Shown here: positions 1 through 6,561 of the stretch, piece by piece
Layout: each line of letters begins with the position of its first letter
Position numbering within the stretch: position 1 is the first letter of the stretch
Origin: Chlamydiota bacterium
GTDB lineage: Bacteria > Chlamydiota > Chlamydiia > Chlamydiales > Criblamydiaceae
Direction: 5' to 3'
DNA length: 28,858 bases
NCBI GenBank assembly: GCA_021772365.1
Contig: JAJFMC010000212.1
Span: forward strand, 1 to 28,858
Made by a program: the position numbers and the translations under genes
Notes under the pieces: generated by a model
Database searches by the model: none
What the model was told of the DNA's origin: nothing
The model's input: the letters and a program-made list of their open reading frames with translations, nothing else

Positions 1-117
1 GCGCTTAACATGCTGTCCAAAGAAAAGAGCGCTAAAGTTGGGATTGAACTTAAACGACAGAAAGCAAATAGGAAAGTTGAGTACTTGTTGAAAGTATTGA
101 ATGTAAATCTTTATTGA
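1..117 (+). CDS. 3' end of an unidentified gene (partial)
   Basis: Frame 1 is open from the window edge and ends in tandem stops (TGA at 115-117, TAA at 118-120). The visible 38 residues are very basic, rich in Lys and Arg, ending KVEYLLKVLNVNLY. I do not recognise the family; the rest of the gene lies outside the window. The double stop and the non-coding stretch after it support a real gene end, but the piece is too short to exclude a chance open frame or a pseudogene tail. Confidence 0.4.
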   Translation, partial: ALNMLSKEKSAKVGIELKRQKANRKVEYLLKVLNVNLY

Positions 118-192
118 TAAAATCGCCCTGCGTTTAGTACAGCTGTTATTATGTTTGTATCTAATATATATTTATTCAAAATTATCTTAATC

Positions 193-519
193 CTATGAAG
201 ATAAGTTGATGTCTAAGTTAGAAAGTATTTGTTCAACATCTTTAAGTACTGTTTCTTCATAATTACATGGTTTGTTGTGTAACTTTTTTACTAAAGTATT
301 GAATTTATTTTTTTTGCTTATATCTATTGTGTTTTTTGATTCGAGCTCATCATACGGAATATTTAGACTTGAATTCGTCGAAGGCAATTCTATTATTTTG
401 TTTTCTGTTATAGAGCTCGATAGTGAATATACGGTACGGTACTCATCAGGAGATTGGGACTCTGTTGAGGAGAATGAGTATGAAGAATCAATAATGCTTT
501 TTGGGACAATGGTTATCAT
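193..519 (-). CDS. Small serine-rich hypothetical protein, coupled to the TIGR04255 gene
   Basis: This 108-residue protein has no recognisable family. Its N-terminal half is low-complexity and rich in Ser, Thr, Glu and Asn. The C-terminal half (about residues 68-108) looks helical and charged and ends NLDINLSS. It has no signal peptide and no membrane segment. Its ATG (517-519, minus strand) overlaps the TGA of the upstream TIGR04255 gene in an ATGA arrangement, which argues for one transcript and translational coupling. The function is unknown; it may be a partner of the TIGR04255 protein. The 73 bases between its stop and the partial gene at 1-117 hold nothing I can identify. Confidence 0.6.
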   Translation of the reverse strand: MITIVPKSIIDSSYSFSSTESQSPDEYRTVYSLSSSITENKIIELPSTNSSLNIPYDELESKNTIDISKKNKFNTLVKKLHNKPCNYEETVLKDVEQILSNLDINLSS

Positions 520-1295
520 TTTTTTTCTTCGTTATTTGGTGAAATAGAGTTGTAATAATTTTTAGAGAGACTACTATCAAATTTGTCTCGGATAATATCA
601 TGTAATCTTTTAATTTCACTATTGATCTGAACCCAATCGCTTAAAGATTTTTTGAAACTAATAGCATCTAAATCGAACAGTATGGGAGAAGGGGAAGTCT
701 CCGAAAATTCTTCCGAAAGATTAATTTTCAGAAATAGATTAGAATTGACTTCCCTTTCAAATTTAAAGATAAAATTTTCTGATTGTTTCCTAAGTTCTTG
801 AGGTAGCCAATCCTCATTCAGTAGCCAGTGTTCTACATTTTTAGAGTTTTCGGATCTTGGTATTCTATTAATGTATCGTAATCCAACACGATTAACTTCA
901 ATATGGCCTAGCTTACTTAAATTCTCCCAACCTGTATTAATATATTGAAGAAAAGTTTCCCAGCCAGGGTAGTCGTTTATTATATTGACTGTAAGTATTT
1001 GAGGAGAAAGCTGAAACAAGTGGCTCTTGTCGTGGTGTTTATATATCATTCTATTTTCAGGTAAGGGAGTATGGACTTCTGAAATACTCATTTTTTGACC
1101 TGGTTCAGTATGTATACGCATCATTTTTCCTTGGGCGGGCTCAAGGTCATATTTACTACCAAGTTGCTGTAAGATTTTACCAAACCAACGAGGGTCCCAA
1201 TAAGGGTCTTTTTCCTGTGAACTTTTAACTGAAAAGTGTAATTCACAAAGAGCCTCAGCTATCATAGGTCGGTTTTTTAAGATTTTTTTCTGCAT
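516..1295 (-). CDS. TIGR04255 family protein
   Basis: This 259-residue soluble protein has the hallmarks I associate with the TIGR04255 family (sporadically distributed, function unknown). They are an N-terminal LKNRPMIAEALCELHFS segment of the 'basic-x-P-(I/V)-x-E-A-x-C-E-(I/F/L)-x-F' type, and a central GWENLSKLGHIEVNRVGLRY block leading into an RIP motif. The length fits the family. The start ATG is at 1293-1295 on the minus strand, preceded by AAGGAAATAA, a good ribosome binding site. The stop overlaps the start of the downstream 108-aa gene by 4 bp. Family members are typically in accessory regions, sometimes near defence or mobile genes; I infer no specific activity. Confidence 0.75.
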   Translation of the reverse strand: MQKKILKNRPMIAEALCELHFSVKSSQEKDPYWDPRWFGKILQQLGSKYDLEPAQGKMMRIHTEPGQKMSISEVHTPLPENRMIYKHHDKSHLFQLSPQILTVNIINDYPGWETFLQYINTGWENLSKLGHIEVNRVGLRYINRIPRSENSKNVEHWLLNEDWLPQELRKQSENFIFKFEREVNSNLFLKINLSEEFSETSPSPILFDLDAISFKKSLSDWVQINSEIKRLHDIIRDKFDSSLSKNYYNSISPNNEEKK

Positions 1296-1498
1296 TTATT
1301 TCCTTTTTTAAATATAGACATTTTCTGACTGGCAGCAATTTAGTAATATTCTTGCAAATGATAAATTTGCATGAACTTGATAAATTCAACATTACTACAG
1401 CACATCAATAATGTACAGAATTCAACAAATATTCAAGATTGTGTGCACTCTTGGGGTGCTAATATATCGTAACCAATATTATTTTTATATAAATAAAG

Positions 1499-1606
1499 TT
1501 AAGGATGTTTTTCAAACATTTCGTAAACCTCTACAAGTAACGCATTGTCTTTTTTCCATTCATAATCCCAATAGCGTGTTTTAATTATTTCAAAAGTCTT
1601 ACCTAT
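1499..1606 (-). pseudogene. C-terminal remnant of an unidentified gene
   Basis: On the minus strand an open frame reads GKTFEIIKTRYWDYEWKKDN and continues to end in VYEMFEKHP followed by TAA (complement of 1499-1501). It is preceded in frame by a stop (complement of 1607-1609), and no start codon precedes the protein-like part. Its composition (aromatic, charged, helical) looks protein-like, but it is only about 35 codons and I cannot name the family. It abuts the HsdM-like tail on the other strand, so two decayed genes meet here. Confidence 0.3.
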
Positions 1607-1711
1607 CTAGAAAACCTGCCTAATCCAGATGTTTTGACCAGTGAAATAATTGAAAACTTAGAGGCGGCTTTAGAAAATTCCAAAAATGTTTTCGCTGCTC
1701 TTGAGTGTTAG
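1601..1711 (+). pseudogene. C-terminal tail of a type I R-M methylase (HsdM-like) remnant
   Basis: The frame reads TYLENLPNPDVLTSEIIENL, then EAALENSKNVFAALEC and a stop. The pattern 'LPxPD-x-L-x-x-EII-x-(N/D)LEAALE-x-(F/S)' is one I know from the very C-terminus of type I restriction-modification M subunits / N-6 adenine DNA methylases. Nothing upstream in this frame continues the gene, and no HsdS or HsdR is present, so only about 36 codons survive. The match is from memory of the family; the fragment is short, hence moderate confidence. Confidence 0.45.
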
Positions 1712-1891
1712 CCTTTCTATTAATCAGGCATCAAATCCTGTAGAGAGTATTTTAGGGGTTTAGCTAAGATTTGATAAAAAAATAAAACGGTTCCTAAGAA
1801 CACAAACTTGAAGAAGATTTTTTGCGAAAAAGAGCAAAGAAAAGTCTTGAAGAACTTAATGTTCCAGTATGAAAATTTAAGCATTTCCCCT

Positions 1892-2275
1892 TTATTTTTT
1901 GAGAAGATTGTTAACTTTCTCTCCCTCTTCTTCGAGTTGATCCATGATAGCTTCTAGAATCCATTTTGTCTTAGAATAGGAACCTTTATATTTTTTCAGA
2001 ATGGTTACTTGTTCTGTGATTTTTTCGAGGGTGTTGGGATCTATTTTCACAGTAATTGTTTTTTTTTGAGGGATCTCATTTTGGAGCATTTTTTCATTTT
2101 TTTCGATTTTTTTCTTGATCGCGTTCATGATCCATGTTTGATTTGTTGTGCTTCTGTCCTCAAGGCTTTTTAGTATGCGAATATGATTTGAGAGTTTGGA
2201 GTGTATTGAATTGGAAATATTGAGATTGTGAGATTTTCGGTTATCGTGATTCAATGTATCGTCATTTAGCTTCAT
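1892..2275 (-). CDS. TraY-like tandem ribbon-helix-helix DNA-binding protein
   Basis: This 127-residue protein is built of two similar halves. Half 1 (about residues 18-63) and half 2 (about 74-119) share the same plan: a short strand (LNISNSI / VKIDPNT), a helix ending in ILK, a turn containing Ser-Thr or Tyr-Ser, and a second helix with the shared spacing T-x-W-I-x-x-A-I-x(3)-(I/L)-E. That is the plan of a ribbon-helix-helix fold with two copies in one chain, as in TraY of F. F TraY has about the same length, binds oriT and the traY promoter, and is encoded just upstream of traA. Here the gene also abuts traA but is divergent. I infer that it binds the 2276-2547 region as a relaxosome accessory and/or regulator. 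A start at the ATG complementary to 2273-2275 is supported by an upstream AAGGGA. Confidence 0.6.
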   Translation of the reverse strand: MKLNDDTLNHDNRKSHNLNISNSIHSKLSNHIRILKSLEDRSTTNQTWIMNAIKKKIEKNEKMLQNEIPQKKTITVKIDPNTLEKITEQVTILKKYKGSYSKTKWILEAIMDQLEEEGEKVNNLLKK

Positions 2276-2547
2276 TATATAATCCCTTTTTAGAAGAATA
2301 ATTGGATTTTGTATTTATAAACAACTTTTTTGATTCGTGTTTGGGTCTGACTCCCCCTTATTCTACCTCGAGATTTTGTGTAAGAGGGTAGAGTTTATCA
2401 AATATTTTCAATAAATAAAATATATTATATATCTATATGTATCGCTGGAATTTCCTCATATGTGTAGAAAAAAAGTATATAAATATATTGACTGTAAAAG
2501 AAATGGTTGATAAAAACAAGCCAAATTACAAAATCCATGAGGTGGAT
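2276..2547. promoter_or_regulatory. Divergent control region between the TraY-like gene and traA; possible oriT location
   Basis: This gene-free stretch of about 270 bases is very AT-rich (notably 2407-2440) and separates two divergent units. A possible promoter for the tra operon is TTGACT at 2488-2493 followed after 15 bp by GATAAA at 2509-2514; the spacing is short, so this is weak. An in-frame ATG at 2437 would extend TraA at its N-terminus, but it has no ribosome binding site and would bury the signal peptide, so I treat 2437-2547 as leader. By position (next to a TraY-like gene) the region is a candidate for oriT, but I see no recognisable F-type nic sequence. Confidence 0.4.
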
Positions 2548-2847
2548 ATGAATCGACAAATTGTTTTTTTTACAGGCTTGATTGCGACAGCGATCTTACT
2601 TCCAGAGTTAGGATTTGCAGAGGATTCAAGCAAAGACCTACTGGAAGGTAAATTGGGAAATGAGATGAAACAGTTAGTTGATACACTTTTCGGCTATCCC
2701 GTTAAAATTGCTGGAGTGTTGGCGGGATCTTACGGATTGCTTCAATCATATGTTGCAGCATCTCCAAAGCCTTTGATGATGTGGGGGGGAGTTTGTCTTC
2801 TGACATTTTTTATGCCGAAAGTATTAAAAGCGTTTTTTGCTCTATGA
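2548..2847 (+). CDS. traA: TraA-like pilin precursor
   Basis: This is the probable pilus subunit of the F-type system. From the ATG at 2548 the protein is 99 residues with a signal sequence (residues 1-24, ending ELGFA) and a mature chain of about 75 residues starting EDSSKDL, close to the roughly 70 residues of mature F pilin. The mature chain has two hydrophobic segments (about residues 50-67 and 75-97) separated by a short polar ASPKP loop, the layout of F pilin. The identification rests on this layout and on position (first gene, immediately before traL), not on close sequence identity. The start is supported by GAGG at 2539-2542; a longer reading from 2437 is open but lacks such a site. 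The stop overlaps the traL start (ATGA). Confidence 0.75.
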   Translation: MNRQIVFFTGLIATAILLPELGFAEDSSKDLLEGKLGNEMKQLVDTLFGYPVKIAGVLAGSYGLLQSYVAASPKPLMMWGGVCLLTFFMPKVLKAFFAL

Positions 2848-3149
2848 ACAACTCAGAGTATCGAATCATTAAAACGCTGGATAATCCCAGTCGGTTTTTG
2901 TTTTGGGATGTGGGGGAATGTATAACTCTCGCCGCATTAATCTTATTAGGGGGAGCTCTTGAGAGTTTGGTCATCATGCTCTCAGGGGTTGCTTTTTGGT
3001 TTTTTTTCAGAAAATTTAAGAAGTCTAACAAAGATAGGGGAATTACACCCTTCCATTACTTTTACTGGAACTTTCCAACGCGAGCTTTGAGACGTTCCGG
3101 AAAATTTCAAAATATACCCTGTTCTCACAAGAGGGACATCATTCTGTGA
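2844..3149 (+). CDS. traL: TraL, pilus assembly inner-membrane protein
   Basis: This 101-residue member of the TraL family is needed for F pilus assembly. The family pattern is clear. An N-terminal polar stretch with TLDNPSRFLFWDVGE parallels 'TLTNQSRWFGLPLDE' of F. It is followed by a hydrophobic hairpin (about residues 25-56), a basic FRKFKKSNKDRG turn, and a C-terminal YWNFP/RALRRSGKFQNIP block matching the 'YWYMPTALLRGIFHNVP' region of F. The ATG at 2844 overlaps the traA stop by 4 bp. The longer reading from 2781 would lie inside traA and lacks family similarity. The stop overlaps the GTG start of traE. Confidence 0.9.
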   Translation: MNNSEYRIIKTLDNPSRFLFWDVGECITLAALILLGGALESLVIMLSGVAFWFFFRKFKKSNKDRGITPFHYFYWNFPTRALRRSGKFQNIPCSHKRDIIL

Positions 3150-3706
3150 TAGAGAAAATTTATAGGTTAAATATGCAACATCTTGTATTTCAAAGAAACG
3201 CGTTCCTTTCACTATCATTTTTATTGGTGATAGCCGTTTCTGTTTTAGCTGTAATGCTCTCGTTTAAGAATGAAAAAATTATCATTGTCCCTCACTCGTT
3301 AAATGAAAAAGTTTGGGCACATGGAAATCAGGTATCCGGATCTTATTTGAAGCAACAGGCAAATGTTGTAACGATGTTACTACTAAGTAAAACGTTGTCA
3401 TCATCAAAAGAGCAGGCCGCTTCTCTTTTGGAAATAACAGATCCTTCATTGTACGGAAAGCTCAAGAAAAAACTTTCTGAGGAACAGAATGTTCTTTCTA
3501 AAGAAGGGGTTTCCTATATTTTCGTACCGTCAAAGGTTACAGTTGATGAGCTTTCTATGTCAGTTGAAACAACTGGGGATCGATCGACATATCTACTGGG
3601 GAAAATGCTATCCACAGTCAGAGAAAAATATGTCTATCAATTTACATTTAACGGAAAAATGTTGCGTCTATCGGAGATTAATAGAGAGGAGCTGAAAAAT
3701 GAATAA
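3146..3706 (+). CDS. traE: TraE, T4SS core protein (VirB5/VirB8-like)
   Basis: TraE is an envelope protein of the F pilus machinery. It has a short cytoplasmic N-terminus, one membrane anchor (about residues 19-39) and a periplasmic domain; the length of 186 matches F TraE (188). The GSYLKQQANVVTMLLL segment corresponds to 'ASYLQQMALSFIALRL' of F, with an ALLEITDPS-type region after it. I chose the GTG at 3146-3148 because it forms a GTGA overlap with the traL stop, as in the rest of the operon. An in-frame ATG at 3173 is an alternative that would remove 9 residues without touching the membrane segment. The stop overlaps the start of traK. Confidence 0.85.
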   Translation: MIEKIYRLNMQHLVFQRNAFLSLSFLLVIAVSVLAVMLSFKNEKIIIVPHSLNEKVWAHGNQVSGSYLKQQANVVTMLLLSKTLSSSKEQAASLLEITDPSLYGKLKKKLSEEQNVLSKEGVSYIFVPSKVTVDELSMSVETTGDRSTYLLGKMLSTVREKYVYQFTFNGKMLRLSEINREELKNE

Positions 3707-4415
3707 GGGGATGATTTTTCTTTTGTTTTTAGTGTTATGTATTGATCAGACGTATGCGACCATTTATACCCCCATTGATTCAACGGTCGTAAAAAGGGTT
3801 GAGCTATCGAGTAGATTTCAGAACCGAATAGCTGTTAATGAGGGGAGGATTAATCAACTTGTTTATCCTGGATGTAATATAGATATCAATCTCGATGAGG
3901 AAACAGGACAAGTTTTCATCTATGCTCTCTCTGACTTTCCAGAGCCCTCTTCTTTATCTGTCATTATCGAGGGTGGAAAGGTGCAGGACTTTGAGTTGGT
4001 ATTCATCGAAAAGCCAGGAGAAATTGTCATTTTAGAAGAGGCTATTTACGAAGATATCGACTTTGCTTCCGAAAACATGCTTTTAATTCCGGGAAGCCCT
4101 GAAGATAAGGTCGATATCATCAGAAAAATAATGAGTGGCGACATCCTAGAAGATTTTGTCTCCTGCGATATAATGGCTGAGAGAGTATTGATCAGAAATA
4201 GAGTCCGAGCGGTTTTAATTTCAAAATTCGTATCTCTCTACGAAACCCTCTATGTATGGCGTGTTGAAAACGTCTCTAAAAAACTTCAGGTCATCAAAGA
4301 AATCGATATGAATTTCCAGTGCGGAAATTGGGTTTACCTAGATCAACATCATTTAAGCAGGGGAATGAAAACTTTGGCAATTGTTGGAGTGAGAAATGAT
4401 GAAACAGTCAGATAA
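3699..4415 (+). CDS. traK: TraK, outer-membrane-ring (secretin-like) core protein
   Basis: TraK is the periplasmic VirB9-like part of the core complex that, with TraB and TraV, spans the envelope. The 238-residue chain starts with a signal peptide (about residues 1-20, ending QTYA). Length and position match F TraK (242 residues, between traE and traB). The N-terminal mature region contains the RIAVNEGRI turn typical of the family, followed by beta-rich sequence and the GCNIDINLDEETGQVFIY strand pair. The start overlaps the traE stop by 8 bp, and the end overlaps traB by 20 bp, consistent with coupled translation. Confidence 0.85.
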   Translation: MNKGMIFLLFLVLCIDQTYATIYTPIDSTVVKRVELSSRFQNRIAVNEGRINQLVYPGCNIDINLDEETGQVFIYALSDFPEPSSLSVIIEGGKVQDFELVFIEKPGEIVILEEAIYEDIDFASENMLLIPGSPEDKVDIIRKIMSGDILEDFVSCDIMAERVLIRNRVRAVLISKFVSLYETLYVWRVENVSKKLQVIKEIDMNFQCGNWVYLDQHHLSRGMKTLAIVGVRNDETVR

Positions 4416-5622
4416 GATCAAGAAAAAGCAAAATATCTTATACGGATTGGTGTTTTTTTCCGCTGCGATTGTGATTGGCGGATTCACCTATATACTGGTT
4501 GAAAATGAGCAAGAGGTTCAACAAACTGCAAGGCCTCAAGTTAATGTTGATATTCCAACAGACTCTATAAATCCACAAGCGATATTGAATGATCAAGTTG
4601 AAGGGCAAATGGATCTCCTGAAAAATAGGTTTAGTGTTTTAGAGGGGTTTCTTTTAGATGCAAAAGAAAGAGAAGATATCTCTCGAAAAGAGAATATGGA
4701 GCTTAGAGACGAGATACAAAAATTAAGACTGCAGATTGAAAATAAAGAAAAAATTTCCTCGCTTGAAAATAAAATGAATAAAAATCTTGTAGATAGAGAT
4801 GATTCTGTTTCTCCATTTTCGGAATATCTTTACTCTCCAATGTCTTCGTGCGAGCCAAAACAGGGGATCATTGTCAAGGTCATAGAGTCCAAGAGAAACA
4901 TGATTAAAAATGTCGAAACAACCATTCCTTCAGGGACTACAGTTAAAGCTGTTTTAGTTTCGAGTGTAGATGCTCCCTGCGGAGTATATTCAAGTAACGA
5001 TCCTCAACCGGTGAAATTGCAGATTTTGGACGATGGTCATCTTCCCAAAAAAGTAAGAGCTAAATTGAAAGGAGGAGTGATCATTGCATCAGCTTATGGA
5101 GACCTTTCATCTGAGCGTCTTTATATCAGGGTTGAACGTTTAACCCAGATAAAACCTACTGGCGACTTTATCGATACCACCATTACAGGATTTGTCACGG
5201 GTGAAGATGGGAAGTATGGTGTTAGAGGGACCATTGTAGACAAATCTTTCAAGATGATAAGCAATGCCACAATCGTGGGAGCCTTGTCAGGAGTGAACAG
5301 TTTTTTCCAAGCTTACGCATCAAGGTATACGAATTGTTGCGTGGGGGGAGGATCCTTTTACGGAGATGGGTGTTGTAACGACGATATTTCTGGTAGGGAA
5401 TTTTCCCGTGGGCTTGCTATTCAAGGAGGGACCTCCGGAATGGACAACGCTTTTAACACCCTAACGGATTTTTACATCAAAAGAGCGGACCTAATCAAGC
5501 CTGTTCTCCAGGTTAATGCGGGAAGAATTGTCGATCTTACATTTTCAATGAGCACGGATATCGGCGACATACACGCTCAAGACAAGGTCGAAAAAGTTCG
5601 AAAGGAGTCCAGAAAAGGATGA
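4396..5622 (+). CDS. traB: TraB, VirB10-like core/channel protein
   Basis: This 408-residue inner-membrane-anchored core protein (TrbI/VirB10 family) links the inner membrane to the outer-membrane ring. It has one membrane helix (about residues 14-34), a polar linker, a coiled coil (about 70-130), then the VirB10 barrel from about residue 160. The barrel carries the TIPSGTTVKAVLVSSVDAPCG motif region and GDLSSERLYIRVE, both typical of TraB. A Cys-rich patch with two CC pairs (CCVGGGSFYGDGCC, about residues 314-327) interrupts the C-terminal part. The protein is shorter than F TraB (475) and has little of its proline-rich linker. Two adjacent ATGs (4396, 4399) are both possible. The stop overlaps the next start by 4 bp. 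Confidence 0.9.
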   Translation: MMKQSDKIKKKQNILYGLVFFSAAIVIGGFTYILVENEQEVQQTARPQVNVDIPTDSINPQAILNDQVEGQMDLLKNRFSVLEGFLLDAKEREDISRKENMELRDEIQKLRLQIENKEKISSLENKMNKNLVDRDDSVSPFSEYLYSPMSSCEPKQGIIVKVIESKRNMIKNVETTIPSGTTVKAVLVSSVDAPCGVYSSNDPQPVKLQILDDGHLPKKVRAKLKGGVIIASAYGDLSSERLYIRVERLTQIKPTGDFIDTTITGFVTGEDGKYGVRGTIVDKSFKMISNATIVGALSGVNSFFQAYASRYTNCCVGGGSFYGDGCCNDDISGREFSRGLAIQGGTSGMDNAFNTLTDFYIKRADLIKPVLQVNAGRIVDLTFSMSTDIGDIHAQDKVEKVRKESRKG

Positions 5623-6218
5623 TTAAAAGGTTATTGCTTGTAATGACATTGGCAACTTCCAGTTTATTCTCACTTGAGAAACTCCCTTCGGAGTATTTAG
5701 TGACTTTTGGTGATCCCAATACCCAAGTAGAATTTACTCAGTATTTTTCGCTTTCCTGCGCTCATTGCGTGCAAATTTTCAGAAACGATTTCGGAAAAAT
5801 TCAGGAAGAATACATAGAAAATGGACAACTGCGCTATGTGTTTCATCCCGTGCCGATGGATCTTACAACCGTTCAGTTTATGTGTTGTCTTGAGAAGCTA
5901 GATCAAAATGAGAAGAGGCTGTTATTGACCGTTCTTCTTGAAGAACTATCTTTGGATAATCCGGAATTCAATGTTCTTTTGATGAAAAAGGCTATGGAAA
6001 TTTTTAAGAAAAATCTAGATGAGATTGAAGATGAGACATTTATAAAATTATCAGGCGGTTTTAATGCTGCAAGAGATTTTATCACTCAAGAGGAGAGCGT
6101 GATGGTTGTTCCATCCCTTCAGATAGGGGAGAAGATGATTGAAAAAGAACCAGATTACAACTTCATCTCTTTGATAATGAATAAACTATTTATAAAGGAG
6201 TCTGATTATGAATTTTAG
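5619..6218 (+). CDS. DsbA-like periplasmic thiol oxidoreductase of the tra operon
   Basis: This is a thioredoxin-fold protein of 199 residues. It has a signal peptide (about residues 1-18), an active site C47-A-H-C50 preceded by an aromatic-rich strand, a helical insert (about 85-140), and a probable cis-proline at P165 in VVPSLQIG. The CxHC site resembles DsbA (CPHC), which favours a role in forming or shuffling disulfides. The F operon has a thioredoxin-fold DsbC-like protein, TrbB, but encodes it between traF and traH; here the gene lies between traB and traV. Likely clients are the Cys-rich TraU, TraN and TraH. The start overlaps the traB stop, and the stop overlaps the traV start by 11 bp. 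Confidence 0.8.
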   Translation: MIKRLLLVMTLATSSLFSLEKLPSEYLVTFGDPNTQVEFTQYFSLSCAHCVQIFRNDFGKIQEEYIENGQLRYVFHPVPMDLTTVQFMCCLEKLDQNEKRLLLTVLLEELSLDNPEFNVLLMKKAMEIFKKNLDEIEDETFIKLSGGFNAARDFITQEESVMVVPSLQIGEKMIEKEPDYNFISLIMNKLFIKESDYEF

Positions 6219-6561
6219 ATTTATTGGGGTGTTCATTCTTAGTTTTTTGACCTCATGTCAAGTCTACAAATCAGATTTCGATTGCCCGCCTTGTAAAGGA
6301 GTTCCCTGTACCTCTGTTTCTGATATTCAAAAAATGATCGTCGAAACGCCAGATGGAGGACCAGACATTTTTTTGGATGTTCTCCCGTCCGAGTTTGCCT
6401 CCTTTTGTCCAGGTAAAAACTGCCAAAAACCCGGTCGTTGTTCAAATTCTAAACCTATGAGAAAAAGAATTTGGGTTAATGAAGACAGGAGCGATAAAAC
6501 AACTACTCAAGGGTACTTCATTTACTTTAATGACTCTTGTAAAGAGGATTGCTGTCAATGA
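6208..6561 (+). CDS. traV: TraV, outer-membrane core lipoprotein
   Basis: TraV is the VirB7-like lipoprotein that anchors the core complex in the outer membrane. The 117-residue chain has a signal ending in the lipobox LTSC (lipidated Cys17). It is followed by YKSDFDCPPCKGVPCTSVSD, matching the 'NSEFECNATTSDTCMTMEQA' region of F TraV (two or more cysteines, then a helix). A C-terminal RIWVNEDRSDKTTTQGYFIYF corresponds to 'LWIAPYIDNQDVYHQPSSVFFVV' of F. The protein is shorter than F TraV (171) because the proline-rich middle is almost missing. RBS AAAGGAG precedes the ATG. The stop overlaps the traC ATG. Confidence 0.85.
   Translation: MNFRFIGVFILSFLTSCQVYKSDFDCPPCKGVPCTSVSDIQKMIVETPDGGPDIFLDVLPSEFASFCPGKNCQKPGRCSNSKPMRKRIWVNEDRSDKTTTQGYFIYFNDSCKEDCCQ

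Larger units (their letters stand above)
1296..1891. other. Gene-remnant region between the TIGR04255 gene and the TraY-like gene
   Basis: There is no intact gene in these roughly 600 bases. Readable pieces are an HsdM-like tail on + (1601-1711), a C-terminal fragment on - (1499-1606), and a short + frame at about 1816-1872 reading EEDFLRKRAKKSLEELNVPV before a TGA. The last piece resembles the end of a small helical protein, but I cannot place it. Bases 1296-1498 show nothing beyond the 5' leader of the TIGR04255 gene. The region reads as a scar of decayed insertions at the edge of the tra block. Confidence 0.55.

Noticed and set aside
2437..2547. N-terminal extension of TraA from the ATG at 2437
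   Set aside because: It would place 37 hydrophilic residues before a clear signal peptide, has no ribosome binding site, and lies in an AT-rich control region.
2276..2547. Definite oriT/nic site
   Set aside because: The position is suggestive, but no known nic core sequence or clear set of ordered inverted repeats was found, so it is only noted as a possibility.
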